Shown in pieces: positions 45,393 to 56,506 of a stretch of 64,000 bases of DNA. The DNA lies in NCBI GenBank assembly GCA_940671915.1, contig CALNVZ010003433.1, positions 30,258,579-30,322,578 of the forward strand, in the 5' to 3' direction. The first letter of the stretch is position 1. The number at the start of each line of letters is the position of its first letter. A program made the translations under genes and the position numbers. The notes below the pieces were generated by a model. The model had not been told where the DNA came from and searched no databases. It saw nothing but the letters and a program-made list of their open reading frames with translations. This DNA comes from Paracentrotus lividus (Eukaryota; Echinodermata; Echinoidea; Camarodonta; Echinidae).

Positions 45393-45558
45393 GCCGTTTT
45401 TGCCCATTTTTGCTTAAAGTTCAGCTCACGTGAAAGTGCTAAAACAGCACTTTGAGTGCAGTTAAACAGCTCTTTGAGTGCAGTCACTCTGCAAGCTCTT
45501 AAAAAGTGCTGATTTCAGCCTCCGAAGAGCTAAAAACAGCACTTCAGTTTTTAGAGTG

Positions 45559-47065
45559 TAGGGACAAGGATTAAATATCGGTGTTTTGTAAGTTCCAAAA
45601 CATTAAATGGGTCAAATTTTCTCGATCCAATAACCTGCACTTAAATGCATTTATTCTGAAATACCGACTTTGGCTTGTGCCTATATACCATGCGCGCACA
45701 CCACTCACATTCCAAATGGCCAAGTCCCGCTGCAACGTCATAATCTCCTGCGCGTAATATTCCATACCACTCCACTGCATCATCAAACAATATTTTCCTT
45801 GGTTCCATTTAATTCCTCGGATTCGCTCCTACTACTACTCCAGCTCCTACAAACACAGAGAAACATACTGACAAAAATCGTTTTTCAGCATTGGTTTTTA
45901 TACACTTCTCATATAGATCGCATCTATGTGATTTAGCCGTACGAGAACACCTTTTGGTTGTAACGATTTTAAAGAAAAATCGAATCAAATCCATACTTGT
46001 CCCCTCAGTTTAGTTGCGAAAACCCGGCGCGCTTTTATTTTTCTCTCTCATTTTCCTTTTTTCTCTTTCTATTCGTCATCCCCAAAAATCGACTGGCAAA
46101 AGTTCCCTGCACATATAAAGAGTGGCGAGGAGGAAAAAAAAAATCGAAGGAGTGCATTTCTCGTGGAAAGTCGATTTTTCTCTTTCTCTGTTTCTCTATC
46201 TCACTCTCCCTTTCTCTCAATCTCAGTCTGCTCTCTTACATCCTCTCCCTTTATAAACCACGCTTTCCTTGACATTATGACAGAAAGATCGGTTTTGAAC
46301 TTTCAGAATATTCATCTTATTCCAGCCTCTATTGTCCCATTTTTCTTCATTCATTCTCTACTAGTTTGTATGTCTTCTATTTTAAAAGTAATTTTTGATA
46401 AGTTAGGAATTGAGCGATATAGTTGCTTTCATTTCTGTCTTAATCAACAAGTTGCTCTATTTTGTTCTTTTAGTCTCATCAACATCCCTTTATCTTAATT
46501 CTGCTCATTAACGTTTTCTGTTAATCTTTTTCAAATTTTGTTTTTTCTTCTCCCCCTCTGTCTGCTTCATTCTCTCTCTTTCCTCTTTGCACTTTTTGTA
46601 CTTCTTTCTATCTCATACTGGCTTCTATAAGTCATTATATTACAATATCTCTCTCTCTCTCTTTCATTCCATTCCTCACTCTCTCTTCATTTCTATCTTT
46701 CTCCTTTTTGTGAGACAAACAACAGTTAAACCTGAAACCTTCGATCAAAGAGAAAGCCCTTTCTTCATCAAATCGACTGCAAATCACGAACCCCTGACTA
46801 GAAAATGAAAGCCGTTAATATCATAAACAGAGAAAAATAATCTGAATTTAGCGAAGACAGCCTAGAAATCTTCGCATCCTAGTGTTGTTAGTCTGAGGGG
46901 AAAAAAAGAAAGAAAAAATTCGATATTGTCACGAAGCCGCCATTGGAAACTTTATCGACCGCGTCACATTCTTGAAGCCAGGGACTCTGGCGGGTTGACT
47001 AGAGAGAACCCCGCTTTATTTGAAATCGGAGAAGGAGTGTGAAGACAGGGCAAGATATAGAGAAA

Positions 47066-47071
<6 letters not shown>
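45559..47071. other. unique and pyrimidine-rich DNA, no gene seen
   Basis: 46000-46720 is CT-rich and produces several Ser/Leu/Phe-rich frames without domains. No supported gene. Confidence 0.55.
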
Positions 47072-47155
<84 letters not shown>

Positions 47156-47168
47156 GGGGGGGGGGGAA
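47072..47168 (+). repeat. (GA)n - poly(G) array
   Basis: About 70 bp of GA, then AAAGAGAGAAA and a 10-base G-run, in the usual GA-then-G order. Confidence 0.97.
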
Positions 47169-47574
47169 AGAAAGAGATGAAGAGATGAGACGGATAGAAT
47201 GATATAAAACAGAGAAGCATGCAGAAAGATAAATAAATTGTATTTTAAACTAAAAGAAAATAATAAAAAATAACCCAATCAAAGGAAAAAAAAAATAAAA
47301 ATACGAGAGAGGAAAAAAATACAATAAAAAAATACGTACGTGGTGACAATAGTCAAATTTTGACTGGTGACCATAAAAACCAAAAAACAACAACAGAGAA
47401 AGAAAGAAATTGAGATTTCATAAATCAACCTAACAATTAGTATTAATAATTCCCTCGACTAAAGTGACTTATATTCGTTGGTAGACTGTTTCAATAGTCA
47501 TGATAGTCAATAATTCAACTCTCTCAAACCTGAAGATGAAGAGAGAAGAGTCTCAATTTGATTTCATGTACACG

Positions 47575-48056
47575 CACTCTTAGAAATGAAGGGTCAAATT
47601 TAACCTAGTCCGGGGTCTTCGTGACCCGGACTGGATCCATCGGTGCCATACACTTTCCGTGTCACTTTGATCGGGATTGTGGATCAAATGCTCCGATTGA
47701 CCCAGATTCCTTGTCAAAGGATCCAGTTAACCCGGATTGCGGGTCAAAAGGTGTTTCCTCGATGGACCCATATTCATGGTCATAGTTCCGATCGACCCTG
47801 TTCAAGGTCAATAAAAATGACTCTTTTCTCTGGGTCAAATTGAATGGAAAACTGTATGAACCCGATTGATGCAGATTCCTGGTCAAAGGTTCTGATTGAC
47901 CTAGATTCCAGGTCAACAGGGCTCCAATCGATCCGGATCTGGGTTAAATACTGTGATTGACCCGGATTACCTGTCAATATGTTGATAACTCCGAGAAGGG
48001 TCAAATTTTTTGACCCAGATGAAGAGTCCAAAATTTGACCCTTCATTTCTTAGAAT
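47575..48056. mobile_element. TIR element filled with a ~30-40 bp GGGTCAA/TTGACCC minisatellite
   Basis: The ends CTTAGAAATGAAGGGTCAAA and its complement TTTGACCCTTCATTTCTTAG delimit the element. About nine or ten diverged units resembling GATTGACCCGGATTCCTGGT, then CAAAGG, fill the interior (around 47622, 47697, 47727, 47763, 47791, 47865, 47894, 47928, 47956). Minus-strand frames of 84 and 88 aa are made of the repeat and resemble no known protein. No target duplication is identified. Confidence 0.85.
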
Positions 48057-48581
48057 TTTCGTTTCGGAAAGTTAGTCCTCTCCAATAAGTATTGATATAA
48101 TCCATTTATACTTTGTATAGACTACAACACTCCTTTACACTGTGCCACAGGTTTGCTATATTTATAATCATATAATTTTTGATAATATATTAAGCTTATT
48201 CTGCACATACTAATGCCTCAACATATTCAGCATACTGTACATTAATGCGGTATCATCGAACACAATCATAAAGCATTCATTTGACATTTTAACCTATCTA
48301 TCTATTTCGAATGCATTGCTGTTATAAAGTAATTCTTGTATAAAGTATACTTTGACATTTATTTCAATATTTTTCATTATGATGGCTCTGGGTACTGTCA
48401 AGACAAGACCAGTATGGTCATTTGCAGAACCCTAAATCCATTTTTGCATTTTTATATCGTCTATTATATTATTTTGGTTTTTATGCATGAAATTTGACTA
48501 AAATTTAAATTTAAATTGATATAAAACCCTTTTCTGCTCTGTTTCTTTTCTTAAGTTTTCTATAGAAATACTTTCTCCATA

Positions 48582-48585
<4 letters not shown>
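48057..48585. other. AT-rich DNA, no gene seen
   Basis: No supported feature. Confidence 0.65.
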
Positions 48586-48634
<49 letters not shown>

Positions 48635-48640
48635 AGCTCT
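48586..48640 (+). repeat. (CT)n microsatellite
   Basis: More than 20 CT units, then TATCTCTAGCTC. Confidence 0.97.
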
Positions 48641-49084
48641 CATTTTTAGTTAAATGTCCCCCACTTCAAACGAAAATGCAAATAATAGTAAAGCTATACC
48701 CCCAAAATGTCAATGTTTAACGATTCTATTTAAACATTCTATATTATTCTCGTCTATTTTTAACCAATAAATTGCTTCTATGAGCAACTCCTTGGCTATA
48801 CTACGCATTTCTGTACCTGCATCAGATTTTATATATTATAAATAATCTTTCTTCATAATATATTTCCCTCGTTTTCTCCGGAGCTGAAAGAACATATATA
48901 ATTCCATTTCATGATTCCCCTTGTGTTGCTATTTGAACCGTACCGAAACACCTGCCTCGATTATTAGGCGAGCAAACCCCCTCAACCAAACGTAACGAAT
49001 TTCCTGTTTCATGATTAAAGTCACCAAAGCCCGAAATCTGTGAAAGGGAGAAAAGGGACGGGGAAGAGTAAAAAAAAAGAAGAA

Positions 49085-49136
49085 GAATATAGAGGGCGGA
49101 GGGGATGGCGAATAGAGGGGGGGGGGTAGAATGAAA

Positions 49137-49167
<31 letters not shown>

Positions 49168-49237
49168 GGGGGGCATAAAGAGGTAAAGGGAGATAAATTT
49201 AATTACACAGACAAAAAATTAAGAAATTAAAAATTTA

Positions 49238-49298
<61 letters not shown>

Positions 49299-49300
49299 TT
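49085..49300 (+). repeat. G-run and two (GA)n arrays
   Basis: A G-run (49117-49126), GA with G-run (49138-49173), and a second GA array (49242-49298) are separated by A-rich spacers. Confidence 0.95.
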
Positions 49301-49462
49301 TAAAAGGAGAAAGGTGATGAAAAAAAAAAATGCATCGTAATCATTCAAATGATAGTTAATACATTTCTTCCTAACGTAAAACATATATTTTTCATTTCAT
49401 GAGCTTATCATAATGTTGCTTGAAAGGTACACTCTATTTCGCAGTAGTTCTACAGTTCTCGT

Positions 49463-49623
49463 CCCACTACTACTACTACTCTACTGTATATACCTCAACG
49501 ACGGTTAACCCACTCACTACAAAACACGACTACACTTACTCATTTTATACTATACTACTACTACTACTTCTACTACTATATACTACTACTACTTACTAAC
49601 TACTACTGACTACTACTACTATA

Positions 49624-49662
<39 letters not shown>

Positions 49663-49760
49663 GGGAGTAGTACTACTACAACTACAACGACTTCTACTAC
49701 TACTTCTACTTCTAATACAACAACAACAGCATCAACAAGAACAAGAACAAGAACGACAAT
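49463..49760 (+). repeat. (CTA)n array with (ACA)n tail
   Basis: CTA units with many interruptions run to about 49665, then ACAACG/ACAACA variants. Confidence 0.95.
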
Positions 49761-50082
49761 AACAACAACAGCTCCTTTGCTTTTTCTTCACTTCAGGAAA
49801 ATTTATATTTATACTGAAGGATGTACTAACACACAGGCAAGATGTGCTTAAAGTCGAGAAGCCACCAAATATAACCTCATGAATATTACTACTCTCTCGT
49901 ATACCCAGGCATTGGCCGCCTCACAGTGGTAAAATATAATATACATTTTTTTTCTCCGTTTTTGAGTCAAAAATCGATACTGTGAGCGCCGAAGTGGCTA
50001 CGGTGAGATAACAATATTGAAATGCAATGAGAAAGCGATACAGCTAGCCATGAGAAAATGAATATTGGATGTTTTTTCCTTT

Positions 50083-50084
<2 letters not shown>

Positions 50085-50118
<34 letters not shown>
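50085..50118 (+). repeat. poly(T) tract, 34 bp
   Basis: An uninterrupted T-run. Lysine-rich minus-strand frames across it are artefacts. Confidence 0.95.
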
Positions 50119-50119
<1 letters not shown>

Positions 50120-50321
50120 GTGTGTAAAAAACACCATAATATAGGTGATAGAGATGAGGAGAGAGAACAAAAAGAGAGAAATGAAAACGAAGGACAAGAG
50201 GAGTGCAAAAAGGACATGAAAAGGGAGAGAAAAGATATACATGGAGAAAGAGAGAGAGAGAAAGAGGGTAGAAAAAAATAAAGAGAAAAGTAGTTTCATA
50301 TCTCAAGTAGATAGTAAGCGA

Positions 50322-50490
50322 ATAATCACCGTTGATCCAAATGATGTGAAGACTATCACTTCCCAGGTAAGCTGGATAAGCTTTCTCCTCCGAAGCAAAG
50401 CTGAGGAGAGATAGCGTGTACATGCGTGTACATCCAACTTGCCGTGGAAGTGATAGTTTGCCTCGTCATTTGGATCAAGAGGTTATTATT
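50322..50490. mobile_element. ~170-bp foldback, possible MITE
   Basis: The left arm (AATAATCACCGTTGATCCAA, then ATGATGTGAAGACTATCACTTCC) is mirrored by the right arm (GGAAGTGATAGTTTGCCTCG, then TCATTTGGATCAAGAGGTTATT). The stems are about 45 bp with several mismatches, around an 80-nt centre. No clear target duplication. No second copy is seen here. Confidence 0.75.
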
Positions 50491-51165
50491 TGCTTCATAT
50501 TCCACATCTGAAACATTTTAAGAGTAAGGGGAAAACTAATATTTTGGTTAAAAACTCAAGGTTTCCTTGATCCTTAAAAAAATCCACTCAAGTCAGGCTT
50601 GTAATTAGAACAATACAATATCGACCAATCATAATCAAGGAACGATTCAAATTTGAAATTGTCGACCAATTACAAATATCTAGTCACAAATTATGAATTA
50701 TGATTTTGAGAGCCAGGAGGGGATGGGTGTTAATTCGTTGAATGAGGAAACGCTCTTCTGATTCTTCCAATTTTTAATCGTATAAATCAAAGTAAAACAC
50801 CACAACGTGCAAGGGAAAAAACTGCAAACTGTTATAAACTACATTTTGAAAGTGGACTCAATGCAGTTGAAGACTTGACAGAAGAGAGAAGAGAGATAAT
50901 TTCTGATCGCTCACTGACGGTTGATGATGTTATTTCTGGAGTTTGTTATTTCATCTTTCAAGTTTGGAAGACGTTTGATGGTCCTGATTTGGTTTTGCCA
51001 TCCCGGATGGCCGTGAGATGTAAGCTGCGAAAACATGTCGGCGGAGGAGAGGAGAAGAAGATGTAGAGAGTGAGATGGGAAGACACAAAACAGGACCAAA
51101 TGAGAAAGTGGAGCAAGGCCACGAAAATTAGAGGACATTGCAGATACATGATAAGCATTGGAGTC
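50491..51165. other. unique DNA, no gene seen
   Basis: Short frames only (63-75 aa, unrecognised). No supported feature. Confidence 0.55.
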
Positions 51166-51560
51166 GAAGGACGAGGATGAGGGGTAGAGGATGTTGACGA
51201 TAAAGATGAAGATGTTGGTGACGATGAGAATAATAATGAAGATAATGACGATGTTGTAAATGGTGATGATGATGATGAAGGTGATGAGGAGGATAATAAT
51301 GATGATAATGATAGTAGTGATGATCAGGATGATGATGTTGATGATGAAGATGATGGTGGTGTTGGTGAAGCTGATGATAACTAGATGAGGCTGGTGATGA
51401 TTGTGGTGATGCTGATAATCTAGACGAAGGTGATGATGAGGATGAGAATGTTGATGATGATAATGTTAATGTTAATGACGGTAATGACAGTGATGGTGAT
51501 GATGATAATGACAATGTTGATGATGGTGATAATGATGTCAATGAAACAATGCTGATAAAG
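51166..51560 (+). repeat. (GAT)n-rich degenerate array
   Basis: GAT units with GTT, AAT and GAC variants. It is more diverged than the arrays at 38 and 53 kb. His/Ser-rich minus-strand frames are artefacts. Confidence 0.92.
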
Positions 51561-51589
51561 AAGGTAATGATGATTATGAGAACGCACAT

Positions 51590-51592
<3 letters not shown>

Positions 51593-51623
<31 letters not shown>
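51593..51623 (+). repeat. poly(A) tract
   Basis: An uninterrupted run of about 31 A. Confidence 0.95.
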
Positions 51624-51629
<6 letters not shown>

Positions 51630-52302
51630 TAGAAAACGAACCTTTGTTGTATGTTCAATTAACATAGAATATAATTTTAAAGAAGATGTTCTTCTTTACA
51701 GATTATATTAGCATCGAAGACACAACAAACACTTGAACCTCGATTTCACTTGTCAATTTTGAATTATCATGATTATGGAGAAAGAGTGTTCCAATCTCAT
51801 AACCGCTCTCACGCTTTCTCTAAAGAAAACCCCCTTTCAGTTTAATTGCTCACACGGGATACTAATCCAAAATATTAATCAAACAGCAAAGAAAAAGTCA
51901 TTTCGCGTTTCTCATAAAGTCAAACTCATTAGAATTCACTTCACATAATGTCGTCAGATTCTAGGCGCCAAAACCAAGATACCCCTCTCCATGTTAATTA
52001 TACCACGCATTGACACTAGAAGAGTGCATGACTGTATGCACTTTGTTATGTTGCCTATTTTTTTTTGGGACTTAAAGAAAATGTGCATGAAAATTACGAA
52101 GTATAAATAAAATACAGGTGGTGGAAAGTTAAATATATCCGTACATGTGGCTGCTAATAAGGAAAAAATTGTCGAGACGAAAATCTATTGATGGTAAAAT
52201 ATTATAGATTCAAAGAGAGAAAAACAATCGAAGATGATAATCAAAATTAAGGGGACGACATTGATAAGCTTATATTAATGGTTACGATGGTACGGATGAT
52301 AA
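51624..52302. other. AT-rich DNA, no gene seen
   Basis: No supported feature between the poly(A) tract and the Tc1 derivative. Confidence 0.6.
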
Positions 52303-52304
52303 TA

Positions 52305-52912
52305 CCATCATTTGCAAAAGTTTAAGACCACCCTAAATTTTGGGGGTATTATGTTCAATGAGCATTATTCTTTTAGCCCAAATTCCTTGCTCAAACGGCG
52401 AGAAATGGTACTCTTACTGACTGTAATACCAGTAGACTGCAGCTCGGCCTTGATGTCACGACAGGAAATGGAACAATCTCTTCCAACAATCCTCTTCATC
52501 ATGTTGTCCTCGCAACGCGTTGTTTTTCTTGGACGACCACTCCTCTTCCGGTCGGAAAATGAGCCATCGTTTCGAAATTTGTGAATGGCATTGTGGACGA
52601 CAGTTTTGCTACACCCAGTCTTCTCACTAATCTTGCGTTCAGAGTAGCCTTCTTGGAAAAAGGTTACTATTTTAACCCTCTGAACCTGACTTAGACTCTG
52701 TTTTTTTCCCATCCTGGATAAGAGACAAAGTGCCAGATGAAGACCTTCTGAGGCAAAGACATTCATGGAAATGAGCTTAAACCATTAATCTCATCCCATG
52801 AACCATGACAGGAAAACATGTTACATAATATTTCAATGGAACAAAAGAATAATGCTCATTGAACATAATACCCCAAAAATTTAGGGTGGTCTTAAACTTT
52901 TGCAAATGATGG
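52305..52912 (-). mobile_element. Tc1-like element, internally deleted (608 bp)
   Basis: Two 70-bp TIRs (52305-52374 and 52843-52912), starting CCATCATTTGCAAAAGTTTA, differ at one position. TA lies directly outside both (52303-52304, 52913-52914), the hallmark target duplication of Tc1/mariner. The interior encodes only the N-terminal DNA-binding region of a transposase on the minus strand. Autonomous Tc1-like elements are usually about 1.3-1.7 kb with a transposase of about 340 aa, so roughly two thirds of the gene is missing. The close match of the TIRs suggests a recent insertion. Confidence 0.95.
52365..52712 (-). CDS. Tc1-like transposase, DNA-binding domain only (115 aa)
   Basis: In Tc1-family enzymes this region is a paired-like DNA-binding domain that recognises the TIRs in the nucleus. 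From the ATG at 52712 (A at -3, G at +4) the frame is uninterrupted for 115 codons. A first helix-turn-helix lies at about residues 8-48 (QRVKIVTFFQEGYSERKISE, then TGCSKTVVHNAIHKF). An AT-hook-type linker follows at about 55-62 (KRSGRPRK), and a second helix-turn-helix at about 75-110 (SCRDIKAELQSTGITVSKST, then ISRRLSKEFG). The DDE catalytic domain is entirely absent. The stop codon and the last two or three residues lie in the left TIR, so the deletion joins the linker region to the TIR. An upstream in-frame ATG at 52766 would add 18 residues, but the family's usual start favours 52712. It cannot catalyse transposition. It could bind TIRs if expressed. Confidence 0.92.
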   Translation of the reverse strand: MGKKQSLSQVQRVKIVTFFQEGYSERKISEKTGCSKTVVHNAIHKFRNDGSFSDRKRSGRPRKTTRCEDNMMKRIVGRDCSISCRDIKAELQSTGITVSKSTISRRLSKEFGLKE

Positions 52913-52989
52913 TAATTAAAATGGAGATGACTTGAAAAATGTAGTTACACAACCCAATATAAGAGTTGAAAACAATGGCCTTACCGAAG

Positions 52990-53468
52990 ACGAATTATCA
53001 TCAGGTTGACAATGAGCATGACAGTCATGATGGTGGGTATGATGATGATGACAATGATGCTGAGGACGATGATGACGATGATGGTGAGAATGATGATGAT
53101 GATGTTGGTGATGATGATGAAGATGATGGTGGTGGTGATGGTGATGATGGTGGTGGTAGTGGTGATGATGATGGTAGTGGTGAGAAAGATGAGGATGATT
53201 ATAATGATGGTGGCGGTGATGATGACGAGGTTGATGACAATGATGATGATGGTGGTGATGATGATGTTGGTGGTGGTGATGGTGATGATGATGGTGGTGG
53301 TGGTGGTGGTGATGATGATGATGACGATGATGGTGATGATGATGATGGTAGTGGTGATAAAGATGAGGATGATTATAATGATGGTGGTGGTGATGATGAC
53401 GAGGTTGATGATGATAATCATAGTATGATAATGATGTTGATGGTAGTGATGATGATTATTGATGATAA
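52990..53468 (+). repeat. (GAT/GGT)n array with an internal duplication
   Basis: GAT/GGT/GAC units. A 71-bp segment with the distinctive word AAAGATGAGGATGATTATAA occurs twice, 53167-53237 and 53341-53411, offset by 174 bp with few differences. Asp/Gly, Met/Val and Ile/Thr-rich frames on both strands are artefacts of a stop-poor trinucleotide repeat. Confidence 0.95.
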
Positions 53469-56380
53469 TTAAGAAAATACACGTAGTGCTATAGTTGTTG
53501 AGGATGTTGATGATAGGCTTTGTGTTTACGATGAATGAAATTAAAACTACTTTGATTGATAAAATTTATTTATGTAAATTTCAGTATTTTGCCATAGTCC
53601 TTCTGTTTCAATAAATTGATTTCATTTCATTAGATTTGATTTTCGTACTTTCACGCTCAATCTCCATGCACAGTTATAGCGTTTTCATTTTTTGATAACT
53701 TCCCTCTCCTCCGAGCATAATTAAGCTCCCTTTTTGCACTTGTCATTTCTTTTGGTTTATTTACTATCGAGTATTGATTGAATTCTGCAGCGATCCTGTT
53801 GTGTTGTATAAGGTGATAGCTTCACCTGGCTAGGAAGCTGATTCATATTTTATTTCTTTCATTTCTTAAAGGGATGTTGTGCATGCTATAAAATATCTGA
53901 GCTGAGCGCCCAGTGTATGTAAAAGCAATCTATTACAATGCAATTCAGAAGAATCATTACAGGTCTCACACAATTTGAAAATACAAGTGTAAAAAGACCT
54001 TCATATTTTGTTTCCCATCATTAATGGATTTTCTTTGACTTTCACTAATCAAGCTAATACTTTTTCTTTATGTTATTGCATTTCAGGTAGATGGACGTTG
54101 TTGAATTTTTGTTGTCATTGTTCTTTTTATATTTTACGGCGCTTTCATTCATTATATGAATATTTACGCCTTAGTTATAGGCGCACAAAAAATTCCCTTT
54201 AAAAAAAAAACAATAATATTTATAATAGAGAAAAAAAAAAAGAAACAAAATTCTAAATTTATTATAGCAGATATTTTGGCTTGGCTACACGCACGGTGTC
54301 GGGTAGGGATCTTACGGAAAGAAAACAGGTAATGAGTAAACCATGTTTTTATTGAAGAAATGAAAATTGACTTAATTTTTATTTCTTGCTGATTAATTAA
54401 TCATTAAAATCAGTAAAAACTAAATTATTTGTATTGATTTATTATTCATATTGATTTTTTGTAATTATTTCTCAAGCGGATTTTCTTAGCTATTACTTTT
54501 TTCTCTTTCCTTTTTTTTTCCAAAGGCGACACAATATAATATGGAGCAAAGAGACCCGACGAAAGATTATCTAGAATAACCAATGCAACACTATCACCAT
54601 GATCATCGCTTAACAAAACGGGCAAAGTTTTAACTCCGACTCGCAGCTCGCTTGCGACAAATCGTGACTCGACGAGCCGCGTGGCGACTTTCTTGCCAAA
54701 AAAAAGACTCATATTTTTGTTGTAGCTTTCCTTTATCCCCGTGAACTCAGCGGCTAATTTGTGTCGCGTGGCCCCACGTGGCCAATTCTATGTTCTTTTT
54801 TTTTTCACCATGGTTAAAGCTCTAATTCGGAACGTATGCCTACCACGCGTTCGGCTTAAACAATAATTACAGATGATGTACAAAATCGATATTTATTCAC
54901 CTTGGTATTTTGCTTTTCCTTTCATCCCGTCTTTACCCAGCTTCTCATATTTCCATTTCTTTCAAATATTTTTTTTTTCGTCTGCTCTTTTGTATCAATT
55001 GAGCATGGAATTTTATTGTGACAAGTACCGTTTTTTTGCAACTCTTTATCATGATAAGTAGTTACAACGGAGCGTATGGTTGTTTCCTTTATACAGTGTG
55101 CATACATGCTAACAAGCGAGATGGAGTAAAATAATGCATTCATGTGATGCGCAAATTTTGCAGGCCTGGACTGTGCATATTTCATTATTTTTTTTTTAGC
55201 AATATGAAAGTACGTTTGATTGCGTTTCTATAGCATGATAGCAATTTAAATATAACATGGCGAAATATTCAAATTGCGCTAAATGGCGTTCACATTGCAT
55301 TTTGTGGTCGATTAAATAACTCTGCATGCCAAGTGAAAACTGTATTTTTTAAAAATTGATTAATAATTAGCATATTATCGTCTATTGAAACCAATGGAAA
55401 ATGGTTTTAACTAACAAAACAGGTTATAACAGCTATTTAGCCTGTAGCATTACCTTGAGACTTTTCGGTCGGTTCAAACATTTCATTCCAAAACAGACTA
55501 ATTCCAAAAATATTTATATAAGTCTTACAAATTGATCAAATTACTTCAAATTCGATTCGTGGATCAGCATCTACAGCATACGTGTAAAAATCATAATAAG
55601 CTTTACATATCCTACAAAAACATGGTTTTAATTAAGAAATGAAGAATCCACACAGTGGGACAGTCATGACATTGGATTTAGTTTCCTTTGGGAATGGAAC
55701 AGTAATTTGAAGGGGGGAAAAATGAATGCGAAATTTTGATTATAATCCCCTGTGCCAAGTGCACATATTTACCTTGAGAAATGAACTTTTTTCAAAAATG
55801 CTTTTAGGTCCTTTTGGAATGGAGCTCTTCAAATATATTATGATTATAATCGAGCTTGTAATTTGTTCTTAACCATGTTAAACTATTTAACCTCTTGAAA
55901 AAAAGTGTTAAAATATAAGAAATCGCTACTGGTCTTTTCTTATTGTTTTTTTTGTTTGTTTGTTTGTTTGTTTGATTGTTTGTTTTTGTTTTTGTTTGTT
56001 TTGTTTTTTTTTGGGGGGGGGGCAACCCCCAAAAGGTGCGTTCTAGTTTTAAGTTGGTGCTATTCTGGATATATCCCTCCTTCATGCAGGAGTGATCCTT
56101 TATATAAATCCCTAAAAGCATGGTTTTTACCGAAATCGAGATGATGTATACATTATTGGCATTTTCATTAAAAATCGCCCCCAATAATATCCACGTGCCC
56201 CAGTACTACCATGGATCCATATCATAATGTACATGGACCCAACGACTAATAATTCATATTAGATCGATACATACGACCGGTGCACGTGGCTTGTTCTCAC
56301 ATACATGTTATTGAATCGTGTTACCCCTGCCAATATGAAATAGGTTAACCTGGGAGGGCTAGTGGCGTTGTGCTCACTGG
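53469..56380. other. mostly AT-rich DNA, no gene seen
   Basis: 54560-54800 is GC-richer unique sequence (GACTCGACGAGCCGCGTGGC, then GGCCCCACGTGGCC) and could be a regulatory block. (TTTG)n at about 55950-56010 ends in a G-run. Short A runs at 54200 and 54230. Otherwise nothing supported. Confidence 0.5.
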
Positions 56381-56506
56381 GTGGGGGGGGGGTCCGACCA
56401 GATAGTGATAAAGATAGATAGAAAGAGAGAGACAGAGAGAAGACGAGACAGAGAGACAGAGCAGAGAGAGAGAGAGGAAGAGAGAGAAAGAGGGAGAGAG
56501 AGGGGT
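56381..56506 (+). repeat. poly(G) then (GA)n array
   Basis: The G-run (56383-56391) precedes the GA/GACA array (56425-56503). This is the reverse of the usual order. Confidence 0.9.

Larger units (their letters stand above)
45014..45558. mobile_element. 545-bp TIR element with two outward tRNA-like modules
   Basis: The TIRs are CACTCTAAAAACTGAAGTGC and its exact complement. The right end is beside TA; the left flank is TG, so the duplication is eroded. Subterminal DNA repeats GAAGTGCTAA/AGCACTT words in both arms. Each arm carries a tRNA-like module, minus strand on the left and plus strand on the right, both transcribing outward. No protein is encoded. The tip resembles MITE family A and the 24.2-kb palindrome. 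Confidence 0.88.

Noticed and set aside
47662..48046. 84- and 88-aa minus-strand proteins
   Set aside because: Their repeated GSI/GQS-like peptides follow the minisatellite units of the TIR element and match no family.
52966..53472. 168-aa acidic frame and overlapping Met/Val and Ile/Thr-rich frames
   Set aside because: The same explanation applies: a stop-poor trinucleotide repeat.
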